Positions 51,021 to 59,970 of a stretch of DNA of 64,000 bases are shown in pieces (positions within the stretch are counted from its first letter, which is position 1; each line of letters starts with the position of its first letter). The notes beneath the pieces were generated by a model. The model made no database searches. It had not been told where the DNA came from and saw only the letters and a program-made list of their open reading frames with translations. The DNA is from JBCCGG01 sp039029395. Lineage in GTDB: Bacteria; Pseudomonadota; Alphaproteobacteria; Kiloniellales; JAKSDN01. The stretch lies in the NCBI GenBank assembly GCA_039029395.1, contig JBCCGG010000025.1, positions 1-64,000 of the forward strand, written 5' to 3'. The position numbers were made by a program, and so were the translations under genes.

Positions 51021-52556
51021 ATGCCCCTGGTGGGACCGCCGCTCGAGCGTCCGCTCGATCCGCGAGATTTGCTAAGCCTTGGGCTTGGCCGCAAGCCCGA
51101 CGAGATCGCCCTGGCGAGCCTCGAGGCACGCTGGAGTTGGCGCGAGCTGGAACGGGCCGTCGATTGCTTGGCCGGCAACCTGCTCGCCCTCGGCCTCGCG
51201 CCAGGCGACCGCATCGCCTCGCTCATGCCGAACCGGGCCGAGCTGCTGATCCACTACCTGGCCTGCTTTCGGGCGGGCCTTGTGGCGACCCCGCTCAACT
51301 ACCGTTACATGGCAGCCGGGGTCGACCATGCGATTGAGGTGGCCGAGCCGGCGGCCTTGCTGAGCCACGTGGAGCGCGCGGCGGATTTGGCCGACAGCAA
51401 GCTCGCCGGCCGCTTGCCGCTCGGCCAGATCACCTTTGGCGGTTCGGGCCCGGGGCCACGTCTGGAGGAGCTGACAAGCCAGGCGCCGGCCGATTGGCGG
51501 CCACCGAGCGTGCCTTCCGATGCTCCCGCGGTGATCTTCTTCACCTCGGGCAGCACCGGACCGCCCAAGGGCGTGACCCACAGCCATGAGACCTTGGGTT
51601 GGACTCTGGCAAGCTTCGGCGCGATCTCGACGCTCACCCCGGCGGACGTGGTCTTGCCCGCATCGTCCTTGTCCCATGGCGGCAGTTTCAAGCTCTCCTT
51701 GGCAGGCCTTGGCGCCGGTGCGCAGGTCGGCGTGGCGCGTTCCCGGGACGCCGACTACTTGCTGCCGCTATTGCGCAGGATCCGACCGACCAGAATGCTC
51801 ACCCTGCCGTCGACCCTGTTCTCGCTGGTGCGCGCACCGGGCGCGGAGGGGGCCGACTTTGCCTCGCTGCGCTTTTTGATTGTCGGCGGCGATAAAGTGG
51901 CCGCCGAGTTGCAGAAGGAGTTCGATCAATTGACCGGCCTGGAGCTGCGCGAAGGCTACGGCATGACCGAGATTGGCCCCGCCGCCGGCACCCCACCGGA
52001 CCTCCCCACCAAGCCAGGCTCGCTTGGGCGGCCGGGTCCAAGCTTCACCCTTTCGATCCGCGACGAGAGCGGCCTGGAAGTGCCGGCCGGCAAGGAGGGC
52101 CGGCTGTGGGCCAAGTCGCCCTGCATCATGACCCACTACTGGAATAATGAGGCCGCGACCCGCGCCGCCTTCACGGACGGATGGTTCGATACCGGCGACG
52201 TAATGCGTGCTGACGAGGATGGTTATCTCTGGTTTCGCGGGCGCAGGAAACAGATCATCGTGCACGACGGCTCTAATATCTGTCCCCAGGACGTCGAAGG
52301 CGCCCTGATCGAACACCCGGCCGTGGCGAACGCCGGTGTCGTCGGTATCCACGATTTGCTGCACGGCGAGGACGTGCGCGCTTACGTCACGCTAAAGAAA
52401 GAAGCCTGCGCCCCGAGCGAAGCCGAGTTGATCGACTTTGCCCGCGCCCGGGTCGGCTACAAGGCGCCGGAGGAGATCGTCGTGCTGGAGGAGATGCCCT
52501 TCACCGTCACTGGCAAGGTCGATCGCGCCGCGCTAAAGCAATTGGCAGGAGGCTAG
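51021..52556 (+). CDS. Acyl-CoA synthetase, paralogue 2 of 4
   Basis: 511 residues beginning MPLVGPPL. All ANL motifs present: FFTSGSTGPPKGVTH, GYGMTEIGPAAG, GWFDTGDVMRADEDGYLWFRGRRKQ and VTGKVDRAALK. It is the most divergent of the four: the loop following the substrate-pocket SSLSH is shortened (SHGGSFK against SHIGGSLF). That suggests a different acyl pocket. It is followed 3 bases later by paralogue 3. Confidence 0.92.
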   Translation: MPLVGPPLERPLDPRDLLSLGLGRKPDEIALASLEARWSWRELERAVDCLAGNLLALGLAPGDRIASLMPNRAELLIHYLACFRAGLVATPLNYRYMAAGVDHAIEVAEPAALLSHVERAADLADSKLAGRLPLGQITFGGSGPGPRLEELTSQAPADWRPPSVPSDAPAVIFFTSGSTGPPKGVTHSHETLGWTLASFGAISTLTPADVVLPASSLSHGGSFKLSLAGLGAGAQVGVARSRDADYLLPLLRRIRPTRMLTLPSTLFSLVRAPGAEGADFASLRFLIVGGDKVAAELQKEFDQLTGLELREGYGMTEIGPAAGTPPDLPTKPGSLGRPGPSFTLSIRDESGLEVPAGKEGRLWAKSPCIMTHYWNNEAATRAAFTDGWFDTGDVMRADEDGYLWFRGRRKQIIVHDGSNICPQDVEGALIEHPAVANAGVVGIHDLLHGEDVRAYVTLKKEACAPSEAELIDFARARVGYKAPEEIVVLEEMPFTVTGKVDRAALKQLAGG

Positions 52557-52559
52557 GGT

Positions 52560-54131
52560 ATGCCAATTTTGGGACCGCCCCTGGACACACCTGTCGACGT
52601 GCCCGAGCTGCTACGACGAGGCGTCGAGGCGAGCCCCGACGCAACGGCCCTGGTCTCCGCAGAGCGCGGCTGGACTTGGCGCGAACTGGACCAAGCGACC
52701 GCACGCTTGGGAGCGAACTTGCTGGCCCTTGGTCTCAAGCCCGGCGACCGTATTGCCTCGCTGATGCCGAACCGCACCTGGCTGCTGCTGCACTACATCG
52801 CCTGCTTCAAGGTCGGCCTGGTCGCGACCCCGCTGAACTACCGCTATATGGCGCCGGAAATCGACCACGCACTGGAGGTCAGTGGCGCGTCGATCCTGCT
52901 CGCCCACGAGGAGCGCGGCGAAGATCTCACCAAGAGCCGCCTGGCCGGTCAGCTGCCGCTCGGCCGGATCGTTTTTGGCGACAAGACCGACGGGCAGCCG
53001 CGTTTTCAGGACCTGGTACGTCAAGAGCCGCCTCCGGGCGACGTGCCGCGGCCGATGCCCGGCGATTCGGCGACAATCTTCTTTACCTCCGGCAGTACCG
53101 GCACCCCAAAGGGCGTGACTCACTCGATCGAGACCCTGGGTTGGATGTTGGCCGCGACCGCCGGCGCCTTTGAGTTGAGCAACCGGGATATCGTCTTGCC
53201 GGCCTCCTCGATTTCTCATCTGGGTGGATTCATGTTTGCGCTCTCCGCTCTCGCAACTGGCGCAAAGGTGCTGGTCGCGCGCACAATCGACGGCGACGAG
53301 ATCTTGCCGCTTATGCGCCGGGAGCGCCCAAGCGTGCTCTGCATGCTGCCGTCGGCGTTGTTTCGCCTGGTGCGCGATCACGATGCGCGCCACGAAGACT
53401 TCGCCTCGCTCAGGCTGTGTCGGGGCGGTGCCGACAAGGTCTCGGCGGAGTTGGAGCGGGAGTTCACCGCGCTGACCGGCCTGATGATCGATGAGGGTTA
53501 CGGCATGACCGAGGTGGGTCTGGCGGCCCTCAACCCGCCATCGGGGTTGATCAAGATGGGCTCAATCGGCCGCCCCGTGCCCGGCTTCGCACTCTCGATC
53601 CGCGACGATGAGGATGGCACGGAGCTGCCGACTGGACAGGAGGGCCGTCTTTGGATGAAGGCGCCCTCGCGCATGGTCGGCTATTGGGCACGGCCCGATG
53701 CGACCGCCGCGGCGGTAAAGGACGGCTGGCTCGATAGCGGCGACATGGTCAAGGCCGACGAAGACGGTTACCTCTGGTTCCGCGGCCGCAAGAAGCAGAT
53801 TATCGTTCACGACGGCTCGAACATTTGCCCGCAAGAGGTCGAAGAAGCCCTGCTCGATCACCCGGCGGTGCAGGATGCGGGCGTGGTCGGCGTGCACGAC
53901 CTGGTGCACGGCGAGAACGTGAAGGCTTACATCACCCTGCGCTCGGGCGCCACGGCGCCGCCTGTTCTGGAGCTGATCCGCTTTGCCCGAGATAGGATTG
54001 GCTACAAGGCACCCGAGGAAGTCCAGGTGCTCGACGAGATGCCGCTCAATGCGACCGGCAAGGTCGACCGGGTGACCTTGAAGAAAATGGCCGCCGAGCA
54101 GCATGCGGCCCACCACGAGGAGAACACGTGA
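52560..54131 (+). CDS. Acyl-CoA synthetase, paralogue 3 of 4
   Basis: 523 residues beginning MPILGPPL. Intact FFTSGSTGTPKGVTH, GYGMTEVGLAAL, GWLDSGDMVKADEDGYLWFRGRKKQ and NATGKVDRVTLK. A small change in the A4-A5 region (CRGGADKVSAEL where the others read xxGGDKV) is specific to this copy. One base separates its stop from the next start. Confidence 0.92.
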   Translation: MPILGPPLDTPVDVPELLRRGVEASPDATALVSAERGWTWRELDQATARLGANLLALGLKPGDRIASLMPNRTWLLLHYIACFKVGLVATPLNYRYMAPEIDHALEVSGASILLAHEERGEDLTKSRLAGQLPLGRIVFGDKTDGQPRFQDLVRQEPPPGDVPRPMPGDSATIFFTSGSTGTPKGVTHSIETLGWMLAATAGAFELSNRDIVLPASSISHLGGFMFALSALATGAKVLVARTIDGDEILPLMRRERPSVLCMLPSALFRLVRDHDARHEDFASLRLCRGGADKVSAELEREFTALTGLMIDEGYGMTEVGLAALNPPSGLIKMGSIGRPVPGFALSIRDDEDGTELPTGQEGRLWMKAPSRMVGYWARPDATAAAVKDGWLDSGDMVKADEDGYLWFRGRKKQIIVHDGSNICPQEVEEALLDHPAVQDAGVVGVHDLVHGENVKAYITLRSGATAPPVLELIRFARDRIGYKAPEEVQVLDEMPLNATGKVDRVTLKKMAAEQHAAHHEENT

Positions 54132-54132
54132 C

Positions 54133-55701
54133 ATGCCGCTGGCCGGACCGCCGCTGACCGAGAAGATCGATATCGACAAGCTGCTCGCGCCTGCGTTGGC
54201 GAGCACGCCCGACGAACCCGCCTTGATCTCCGCGGCGACCCGCTGGACCTGGCGCGAGCTTGAGCGGGATTCCGATCGTTTGGCGCGACACCTGATGGCG
54301 CGCGGCCTCAAGCCCGGCGATCGGGTCGCTTCGCTTATGCCGAACCGCAACGTGCTGCTGGTGCACTATCTCGCCTGTCTCAAAGCCAGGCTCGTGATCA
54401 CTCCGCTCAACTACCGCTATATGGCGCCGGAGATCGACCACGCGCTCGAGGTCAGCGAGGCATCGATCCTGCTGGCCCACGCCGAACGAGACAACGACCT
54501 GGCCGCCAGCAAGCTGGCCGGCAAGCTGCCGCTCGGTGTCATCGCCTACGGCGCAGAGGACGACCGGCGCCCAAGCCTGGAGGGGATGCTGAAAGAGGCG
54601 CCGCCGGAGATCGAGTTGCCGGCGCCCGAATCCGCCGATCCCGCGATCATCTTCTTTACCTCGGGCTCGACCGGCAAGCCGAAGGGCGTGACCCATACGC
54701 GCAAGACCTACGGCTGGCTATTGGCGAGCAGCATCAAAAGCCACGAGGTAACGGCGGACGACATCATCCTGCCTGCCTCCTCGATCTCCCACGCGGGTGG
54801 CATGTTCTATTCCTTCATGGCCATGGCGGTCGGCGCGCGGATCGTCATGCCGCGCAGCTTCGAAGGCGACGAGATGCTGCCCCTGCTGCACGAGCACCGG
54901 CCGACCCTCCTGTGGATGCTGCCGGCGGCGCTCATCACCCTGGTGCGCGAACACGACGCAAGGCAGGAGGATTTTGCCTCGGTTCGTCTCTGCACCTCGG
55001 GTGGCGACAAGGTCGCGGCGGAGCTTGAAAAGGAGTTCACCGAGTTGGCCGGCTTTCCAATTGACGAGATCTGGGGCATGAGCGAGATCGGCATCTCGAC
55101 CATCAATCCGCCATCCGGCGTCAACAAGCTCGGCTCGGTCGGCACGCTCGGCCACGGCTACCATGGCGAGATACGGGACGACGACGGAAAAGAGGTCGCG
55201 ACCGGACAACCCGGCCGGCTGTGGATCAAGTCGCCCTCCAACATGGTCGGCTATTGGAGCCGGCCCGACGCAACCGCGGAGACCGTCGTCGACGGCTGGC
55301 TCGATACCGGCGACGTGATGCGGGTCGACGAGGACGGCTATTACTGGTTTTGCGGGCGCAAGAAGCAGATCATCGTGCACGACGGCTCGAACATCTGCCC
55401 CCAGGAGGTCGAGGAGGCCCTGCTAGAGCACGGGGCGGTCGAGAGCGCCGGGGTGGTCGGGGTGCACGATCTGGTGCATGGCGAGAACGTGCGCGCCTAC
55501 ATCACCCTGAAGGCCGGCGCCGCACGGCCCCAGACCCAGGAGCTGATCCGCTTTGCCCGAGCGCGGGTCGGGTACAAGGCACCCGAGGAGATCCAAGTGC
55601 TCGATGAGATGCCGCTCAATGCCACCGGCAAGGTCGATCGCGTTACTTTGAAGAAGATGGCTGCTGCCGACCACGCGCTGCACCACGAGGAAAAAGGTTA
55701 G
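54133..55701 (+). CDS. Acyl-CoA synthetase, paralogue 4 of 4
   Basis: 522 residues beginning MPLAGPPL. Intact FFTSGSTGKPKGVTH, IWGMSEIGISTI, GWLDTGDVMRVDEDGYYWFCGRKKQ and NATGKVDRVTLK. The A5 GYGMTE is IWGMSE here, and the acyl-pocket stretch reads SHAGGMFYSF, so it may accept a different substrate. The mandelate-racemase-like gene follows 2 bases later. Confidence 0.92.
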   Translation: MPLAGPPLTEKIDIDKLLAPALASTPDEPALISAATRWTWRELERDSDRLARHLMARGLKPGDRVASLMPNRNVLLVHYLACLKARLVITPLNYRYMAPEIDHALEVSEASILLAHAERDNDLAASKLAGKLPLGVIAYGAEDDRRPSLEGMLKEAPPEIELPAPESADPAIIFFTSGSTGKPKGVTHTRKTYGWLLASSIKSHEVTADDIILPASSISHAGGMFYSFMAMAVGARIVMPRSFEGDEMLPLLHEHRPTLLWMLPAALITLVREHDARQEDFASVRLCTSGGDKVAAELEKEFTELAGFPIDEIWGMSEIGISTINPPSGVNKLGSVGTLGHGYHGEIRDDDGKEVATGQPGRLWIKSPSNMVGYWSRPDATAETVVDGWLDTGDVMRVDEDGYYWFCGRKKQIIVHDGSNICPQEVEEALLEHGAVESAGVVGVHDLVHGENVRAYITLKAGAARPQTQELIRFARARVGYKAPEEIQVLDEMPLNATGKVDRVTLKKMAAADHALHHEEKG

Positions 55702-55703
55702 TC

Positions 55704-56804
55704 ATGACGATCGAAGGCCTTACTTTCGACCGGTTGGAGATCCGCGCCGTCGCCGTGCCCTTGGGCCGTCCGGTGGTCTCCAAGGTCGGGCGCTTCGATC
55801 AGTGGCCCCTGGTCCTGATCGATCTCCATACGAAAGAAGGCGTGGTCGGCCAAGCCAGCCTTGCGCCCTATTTGAAATCCTCGGTCCGGGCGATCGCCGC
55901 CACGCTCGAGCAATTGGCCGAGCTGCGCCGGGGCGAGACCTTGGCCCCGGTCGAGGACTTCCATCGCAACACCGGCGCGCTCCATCTGGTCGGCCGTGCC
56001 GGAATCACCCTGATCGCCGCCTCGGGTCTGGACATGGCGGCCTGGGACGCGCTCGCCAAAGCGGCCGGTCTGCCTCTGGCGCGGCTGCTTGGCGGAACGC
56101 TCGCGCCGGTGCCGGCCTACAATAGCAACGGCCTCTGGCTGACGCCGCTCGAGAGCCTGGCAGAGGAGGCCAGTGCTTTGGTCGAAGAGGGTGGTTTCAG
56201 CGCGCTTAAGCTGCGTCTGGGCCGGCCACGCCTGGCCGACGACCTGGCGGCGATCTCCGCGGTGCGCGGCGCGGTCGGCGAGGACGTCAAGCTGATGGTC
56301 GACTTCAACCAGGGCCTCTCCTTCGGCGACGCGCTGCACCGCTGCCAGGCGCTCGACGATGAGGGACTCTACTGGTTCGAGGAGCCGATCCGATACGACA
56401 ACCTGGCGGGCGCTGCCGAGCTGGCCCGTCGTCTCAAGACACCACTGCAGCTGGGCGAAAACTTCTACGGGCCGCGCGACCTGGCAACCGCGCTCCAAGC
56501 CGACGCCTGCCGCTACGTCATGCCCGATCTCATGCGCATCGGCGGGGTAACCGGTTGGCAGCGCGCCGCCGCGCTCGCCGGCGCTGCCGGCATCGAGATG
56601 TCGAGCCATCTCTACCCGGAGGTCTCGGCCCACCTCTTGCGGGTGACCGAGACTGCCCACTGGCTGGAGTGGCAAGACTGGGCCAACCCGGTCCTGGCCG
56701 AGCCTTTCCGTCTGGAAAACGGCCACCTGGTCATTCCCGAAACGCCCGGCTGCGGCTTTGCCTGGGACGAAGCGGCGGTCGGCCGCTATCGTCTGGACGA
56801 CTGA
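55704..56804 (+). CDS. Mandelate-racemase-like enolase superfamily enzyme
   Basis: 366 residues, closely following the layout of Pseudomonas mandelate racemase. Metal ligands are in MVDFNQ, WFEEP and LGENF. The His-Asp dyad is His302 (MSSHLYPE) with Asp in MPDLMRIGG, and the electrophilic Glu in HWLEWQD is kept. The second lysine of K-x-K is replaced: Lys169-Leu-Arg171. It may racemise or dehydrate an alpha-hydroxy acid. It is the last member of the synthetase run. Confidence 0.88.
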   Translation: MTIEGLTFDRLEIRAVAVPLGRPVVSKVGRFDQWPLVLIDLHTKEGVVGQASLAPYLKSSVRAIAATLEQLAELRRGETLAPVEDFHRNTGALHLVGRAGITLIAASGLDMAAWDALAKAAGLPLARLLGGTLAPVPAYNSNGLWLTPLESLAEEASALVEEGGFSALKLRLGRPRLADDLAAISAVRGAVGEDVKLMVDFNQGLSFGDALHRCQALDDEGLYWFEEPIRYDNLAGAAELARRLKTPLQLGENFYGPRDLATALQADACRYVMPDLMRIGGVTGWQRAAALAGAAGIEMSSHLYPEVSAHLLRVTETAHWLEWQDWANPVLAEPFRLENGHLVIPETPGCGFAWDEAAVGRYRLDD

Positions 56805-56836
56805 CACACCACACTTTTGGCAGGAGAGCGAACACC

Positions 56837-57217
56837 ATGGATCAAGATCGTTTCGACAAGGGCTTGGCGGCACGCAAAGCCGTGCTGGGCGCGGACTACG
56901 TGGAGAAGAACTTGGCCGCGGCCGACGACTTCAACCGGCCCTTCCAAGAACTATTGACCGAGTACTGCTGGGGCGCTTGCTGGGGCGAGGACACTTTGAG
57001 CCGCAAACAGCGCAGCCTCTTGAATCTGGGCATGATCGCCGCTCTCAACCGCATGCACGAGTTCGAGATCCACTTCCGCGGCGCGATTACCAACGGCATC
57101 AGCCGCGACGAGCTGCGCTCGATCCTGATCCAGATCTCGGTCTACTGCGGCGTGCCGGTCGGCGTCGAGTGCTTCCGCATCGCCCGCAAGGTCTTTGCGG
57201 AGATCGACGGCGCTTGA
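56837..57217 (+). CDS. Carboxymuconolactone-decarboxylase-like protein
   Basis: 126 residues, the size of PcaC. The body reads LTEYCWGACWGED, RSLLNLGMIAALNRMHEFEIHFRGAITNG and ILIQISVYCGVPVG, the pattern of gamma-carboxymuconolactone decarboxylase, which has no C-x-x-C centre. It could decarboxylate a lactone from aromatic breakdown. GGAGAG at 56823-56828 serves as ribosome site. A 101-base gap follows before the HpaB-like gene. Confidence 0.82.
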   Translation: MDQDRFDKGLAARKAVLGADYVEKNLAAADDFNRPFQELLTEYCWGACWGEDTLSRKQRSLLNLGMIAALNRMHEFEIHFRGAITNGISRDELRSILIQISVYCGVPVGVECFRIARKVFAEIDGA

Positions 57218-57318
57218 CCTGAATCAAGATTTTCGATCCAGCCACCAAGCAATTGATATTTTACCGAGGCTCTCGGCGCCTCTAGTGTGCCGGACTTGAG
57301 GGAGGTCAGGAGCAGGAG

Positions 57319-58806
57319 ATGATCAGAACGGGCGCGCAGTATCGCGAGTCGATCAGGGACGGCCGCGAGATCTACATCAATGGCGAACGGGTCGACGACG
57401 TCACGACTCATCCGGCCTTCAAGCCGATCGTGGATGCGCGCGCGCGAATCTACGACATGGCCCACGAGGACAAGTACCGGGAGATCATGTCCTACAGTCA
57501 GAACGGCGGTAACGAGCGCTTCTGCACCGGCTTCAAGCCACCCAAGGTCCAGCAGGACTGGCACGACAAGCGGCGCGCGGTAAACGCGGTAATGTGGGAT
57601 TTGGGCGGCGTAGTTATCCGGGTCGCCGACGAGACGGTCGGCGAGATGTGGTCGCTTTACGACGGCCAGGACGTGCTCAACGCGGTCGACCCCCAGTTTT
57701 CGGAGAACATCAAGCACCACGTCGCGGAGGTGACCCGCAACGACACCTTCCACGTGTCGGCCAACACCGATCCCAAGGGCGACCGCTCCAAGCCGCCCCA
57801 GGAGCAGGATCCCGACATGCTGCTCCACGTGATCAAGGAGACCGACCGGGGCCTCGTGGTGCGCGGCGCCAAGTACGAGACCGCCTCGGCTTACTCCAAC
57901 CAGGCCTTCGTCAAGCCGACGATCGGCGGCTGGACCCAGAACGAGAAGCTCTCGGACTACGCGGTCGGCTTCATCTGTCCTATGAACGCGCCCGGCATCA
58001 AGCACATCTGCCGCACCGGCTTCGCGGGGCGGGTGCCGGCACAGGACTATCCGCTCTCCAGCCGCTTCGACGAGGTCGATTCCCTGATTATCTTCGACAA
58101 TGTCGAGGTGCCCTGGGAGAACGTGCTGTTCTATCGCCACACCGAGGCGGCCGCCTTCATCCGCTTGACCCTGCACCGCTATTCGGCCTTCCCCTTCGTT
58201 CAGCGGATTCTCTTCGTCGCCGACATGATGATCGGCGCTGCGCTGTTCAATGCCCGTCAGACCGGTCTCGACAAGAACCCGGCGGTGCGCGAGAAGCTGG
58301 CCCAGCTGGCGGTCTACCGGGAGGGCATCAACGCCCACCTGACGGCGGCCATCGCCAATGCGGAAGAGAGTCCGGGCGGGCTCTTGATGCCCAACCGCTC
58401 CCTGCTCTACACCGGCCGGGTTCATGCCTGCGCCAACCTGCCGGCCATGATGCACATCGCGCGCGAGCTCTGCGGCGGCCAGATCTGCGTCACACCTGAC
58501 ATCGGCGCCTTCCAGGACGAGGACGGCGCCGGGCCCTGGCTCGAGAAGTTCTACACCGTCAACGACGACTGGGTGGCCCAGGACCGCCGGCGCTTGCTCG
58601 CCTTCGCCCGGGATCTCCTGAACTCCGATTACGCCGGCCACCGGCTCACCTTCCAGCTTTTCGCCCAATCGCCGCCCTTCGCCCATTTGAACGCGGTCTA
58701 TAACAACTTCGACTTCTCAGGCCCGCTTGAGTTCGTTCAGAAATCGGCTGGGCTGTCGGAGCGGGTCATGGGTGAGAACTATCAACCCAAATGGAACAAG
58801 CCATGA
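57319..58806 (+). CDS. HpaB/PvcC-family FADH2-dependent monooxygenase
   Basis: 495 residues spanning the complete 4-hydroxyphenylacetate 3-hydroxylase family (MIRTGAQYRESI at the start, DVEVPWENVLF-type stretch at NVEVPWENVLFYR, and CGGQICVTPD). Such enzymes hydroxylate phenols using reduced flavin from a separate reductase, which is not seen here. The family also includes 4-hydroxybutyryl-CoA dehydratase and pyoverdine/pyrrole-type enzymes, so the substrate is open. It overlaps the RidA gene start by 4 bases. Confidence 0.88.
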   Translation: MIRTGAQYRESIRDGREIYINGERVDDVTTHPAFKPIVDARARIYDMAHEDKYREIMSYSQNGGNERFCTGFKPPKVQQDWHDKRRAVNAVMWDLGGVVIRVADETVGEMWSLYDGQDVLNAVDPQFSENIKHHVAEVTRNDTFHVSANTDPKGDRSKPPQEQDPDMLLHVIKETDRGLVVRGAKYETASAYSNQAFVKPTIGGWTQNEKLSDYAVGFICPMNAPGIKHICRTGFAGRVPAQDYPLSSRFDEVDSLIIFDNVEVPWENVLFYRHTEAAAFIRLTLHRYSAFPFVQRILFVADMMIGAALFNARQTGLDKNPAVREKLAQLAVYREGINAHLTAAIANAEESPGGLLMPNRSLLYTGRVHACANLPAMMHIARELCGGQICVTPDIGAFQDEDGAGPWLEKFYTVNDDWVAQDRRRLLAFARDLLNSDYAGHRLTFQLFAQSPPFAHLNAVYNNFDFSGPLEFVQKSAGLSERVMGENYQPKWNKP

Positions 58807-59225
58807 CCACCCACACCAGAATCCGCAGCTTCAACACCAAGGACACCTACCCAGAGCAGAATCTGGACAACGATCTTTGCCAGGCGGTGGTCGCCGGCAA
58901 CACGGTCTATCTGCGCGGCCAGGTGGCGCAAGACCTGGACACCCGCGAGAGCGTCTCGATTGGCGATCCGGCCGGACAGGCGGAAAAGGCCATGGCCAAT
59001 GTCGCCATGCTGCTGGAGGAATCCGGCAGCAAGCTGGAAGACATTTGCAAGGTGACGATCTATCTGACCGATATTCGCTACCGGGAGGCGGTCTACCGGG
59101 TCGTCGGGCGCTGGCTCAAGGGTGTGTTTCCGGTCTCCACGGGCCTGACCGTGCCCGAACTGGCGCGCCCGGAATGGCTGGTCGAGATCGACGTCATCGC
59201 CGTGATCCCGGAAGGGGCCGGCTGA
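58803..59225 (+). CDS. RidA/YjgF-family enamine/imine deaminase
   Basis: 140 residues. The trimer core signature is KLEDICKVTIYLTDIRYREAVYRVV, with FPVSTGLTVPELARPEWLVEIDVIAVIP near the end. RidA hydrolyses reactive enamines/imines, and some pathway-specific members (2-aminomuconate deaminase, RutC) act in catabolism of N-containing rings. The ATG start overlaps the HpaB-like stop. Confidence 0.88.
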   Translation: MTTHTRIRSFNTKDTYPEQNLDNDLCQAVVAGNTVYLRGQVAQDLDTRESVSIGDPAGQAEKAMANVAMLLEESGSKLEDICKVTIYLTDIRYREAVYRVVGRWLKGVFPVSTGLTVPELARPEWLVEIDVIAVIPEGAG

Positions 59226-59226
59226 G

Positions 59227-59904
59227 ATGACCTTCTCGATCTCGGCGCGCTGCCCGTCAACCGGCATGTTCGGTATCGCCGTCACCTCATCTTCCATGGC
59301 GGTTGCCGCGCGCTGCGCCTTCGTGCGTGCCGGGGTCGGCGCGGTCGCGACCCAGAACATCACCGACCCCCGCCTGGGCCCCCGTGGCCTCGACCTCATG
59401 GCGGCCGGTGCGGACGCCGAAGCGGCCTTGGCCACCATGCTCGCCGAGCACGACTATCCGGACTACCGGCAGCTGGTACTGATCGACAAGCAAGGCGGCA
59501 CCGCCCACCACTCGGGCACCAAGACCTTGGGCCGGCACAAGGTGGCGGCCGGGTCCGGCGTGGTGGCGGCCGGCAACCTGCTGGCCGACGAGGGCGTGCC
59601 ACAGACCATGATCGCGGCCTTCGACGCGGCGCGTGAACAGGAGCTGCCGGCCCGTCTGCTGGCGGCCATGGCGGCCGGGCTGGCAGCGGGCGGCGAGGAG
59701 GGTGAGATCCATTCCGCCGGCATGGTGGTGGCCGACGACGCGGCCTGGCCCATGGTCGACCTTCGTGTCGACTGGACCGACGCGGACCCGATCGCCGAGC
59801 TGGCCGGCCACTGGGCCCGTTGGGCGCCCCAGATGCGCGACTACGTGACCAGGGGCCTCGACCCGACCCAGGCGCCCGCCTACGGCGTGCCCGGCGATCC
59901 CTGA
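59227..59904 (+). CDS. DUF1028 protein
   Basis: 225 residues beginning MTFSISARCPSTGMFGIAVTSSS, the hallmark of DUF1028, a family with an Ntn-hydrolase-like fold of unknown reaction. It starts one base after the RidA stop. Its repeated association with RidA-type proteins suggests an amide or lactam hydrolysis step, but this is inference. Confidence 0.82.
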   Translation: MTFSISARCPSTGMFGIAVTSSSMAVAARCAFVRAGVGAVATQNITDPRLGPRGLDLMAAGADAEAALATMLAEHDYPDYRQLVLIDKQGGTAHHSGTKTLGRHKVAAGSGVVAAGNLLADEGVPQTMIAAFDAAREQELPARLLAAMAAGLAAGGEEGEIHSAGMVVADDAAWPMVDLRVDWTDADPIAELAGHWARWAPQMRDYVTRGLDPTQAPAYGVPGDP

Positions 59905-59970
59905 GCGCTCGACGGGGCTGGCGGGATCGGCTATGTCCTAGGTGCTTCGTGATTGTGGGAATTACCGGGA

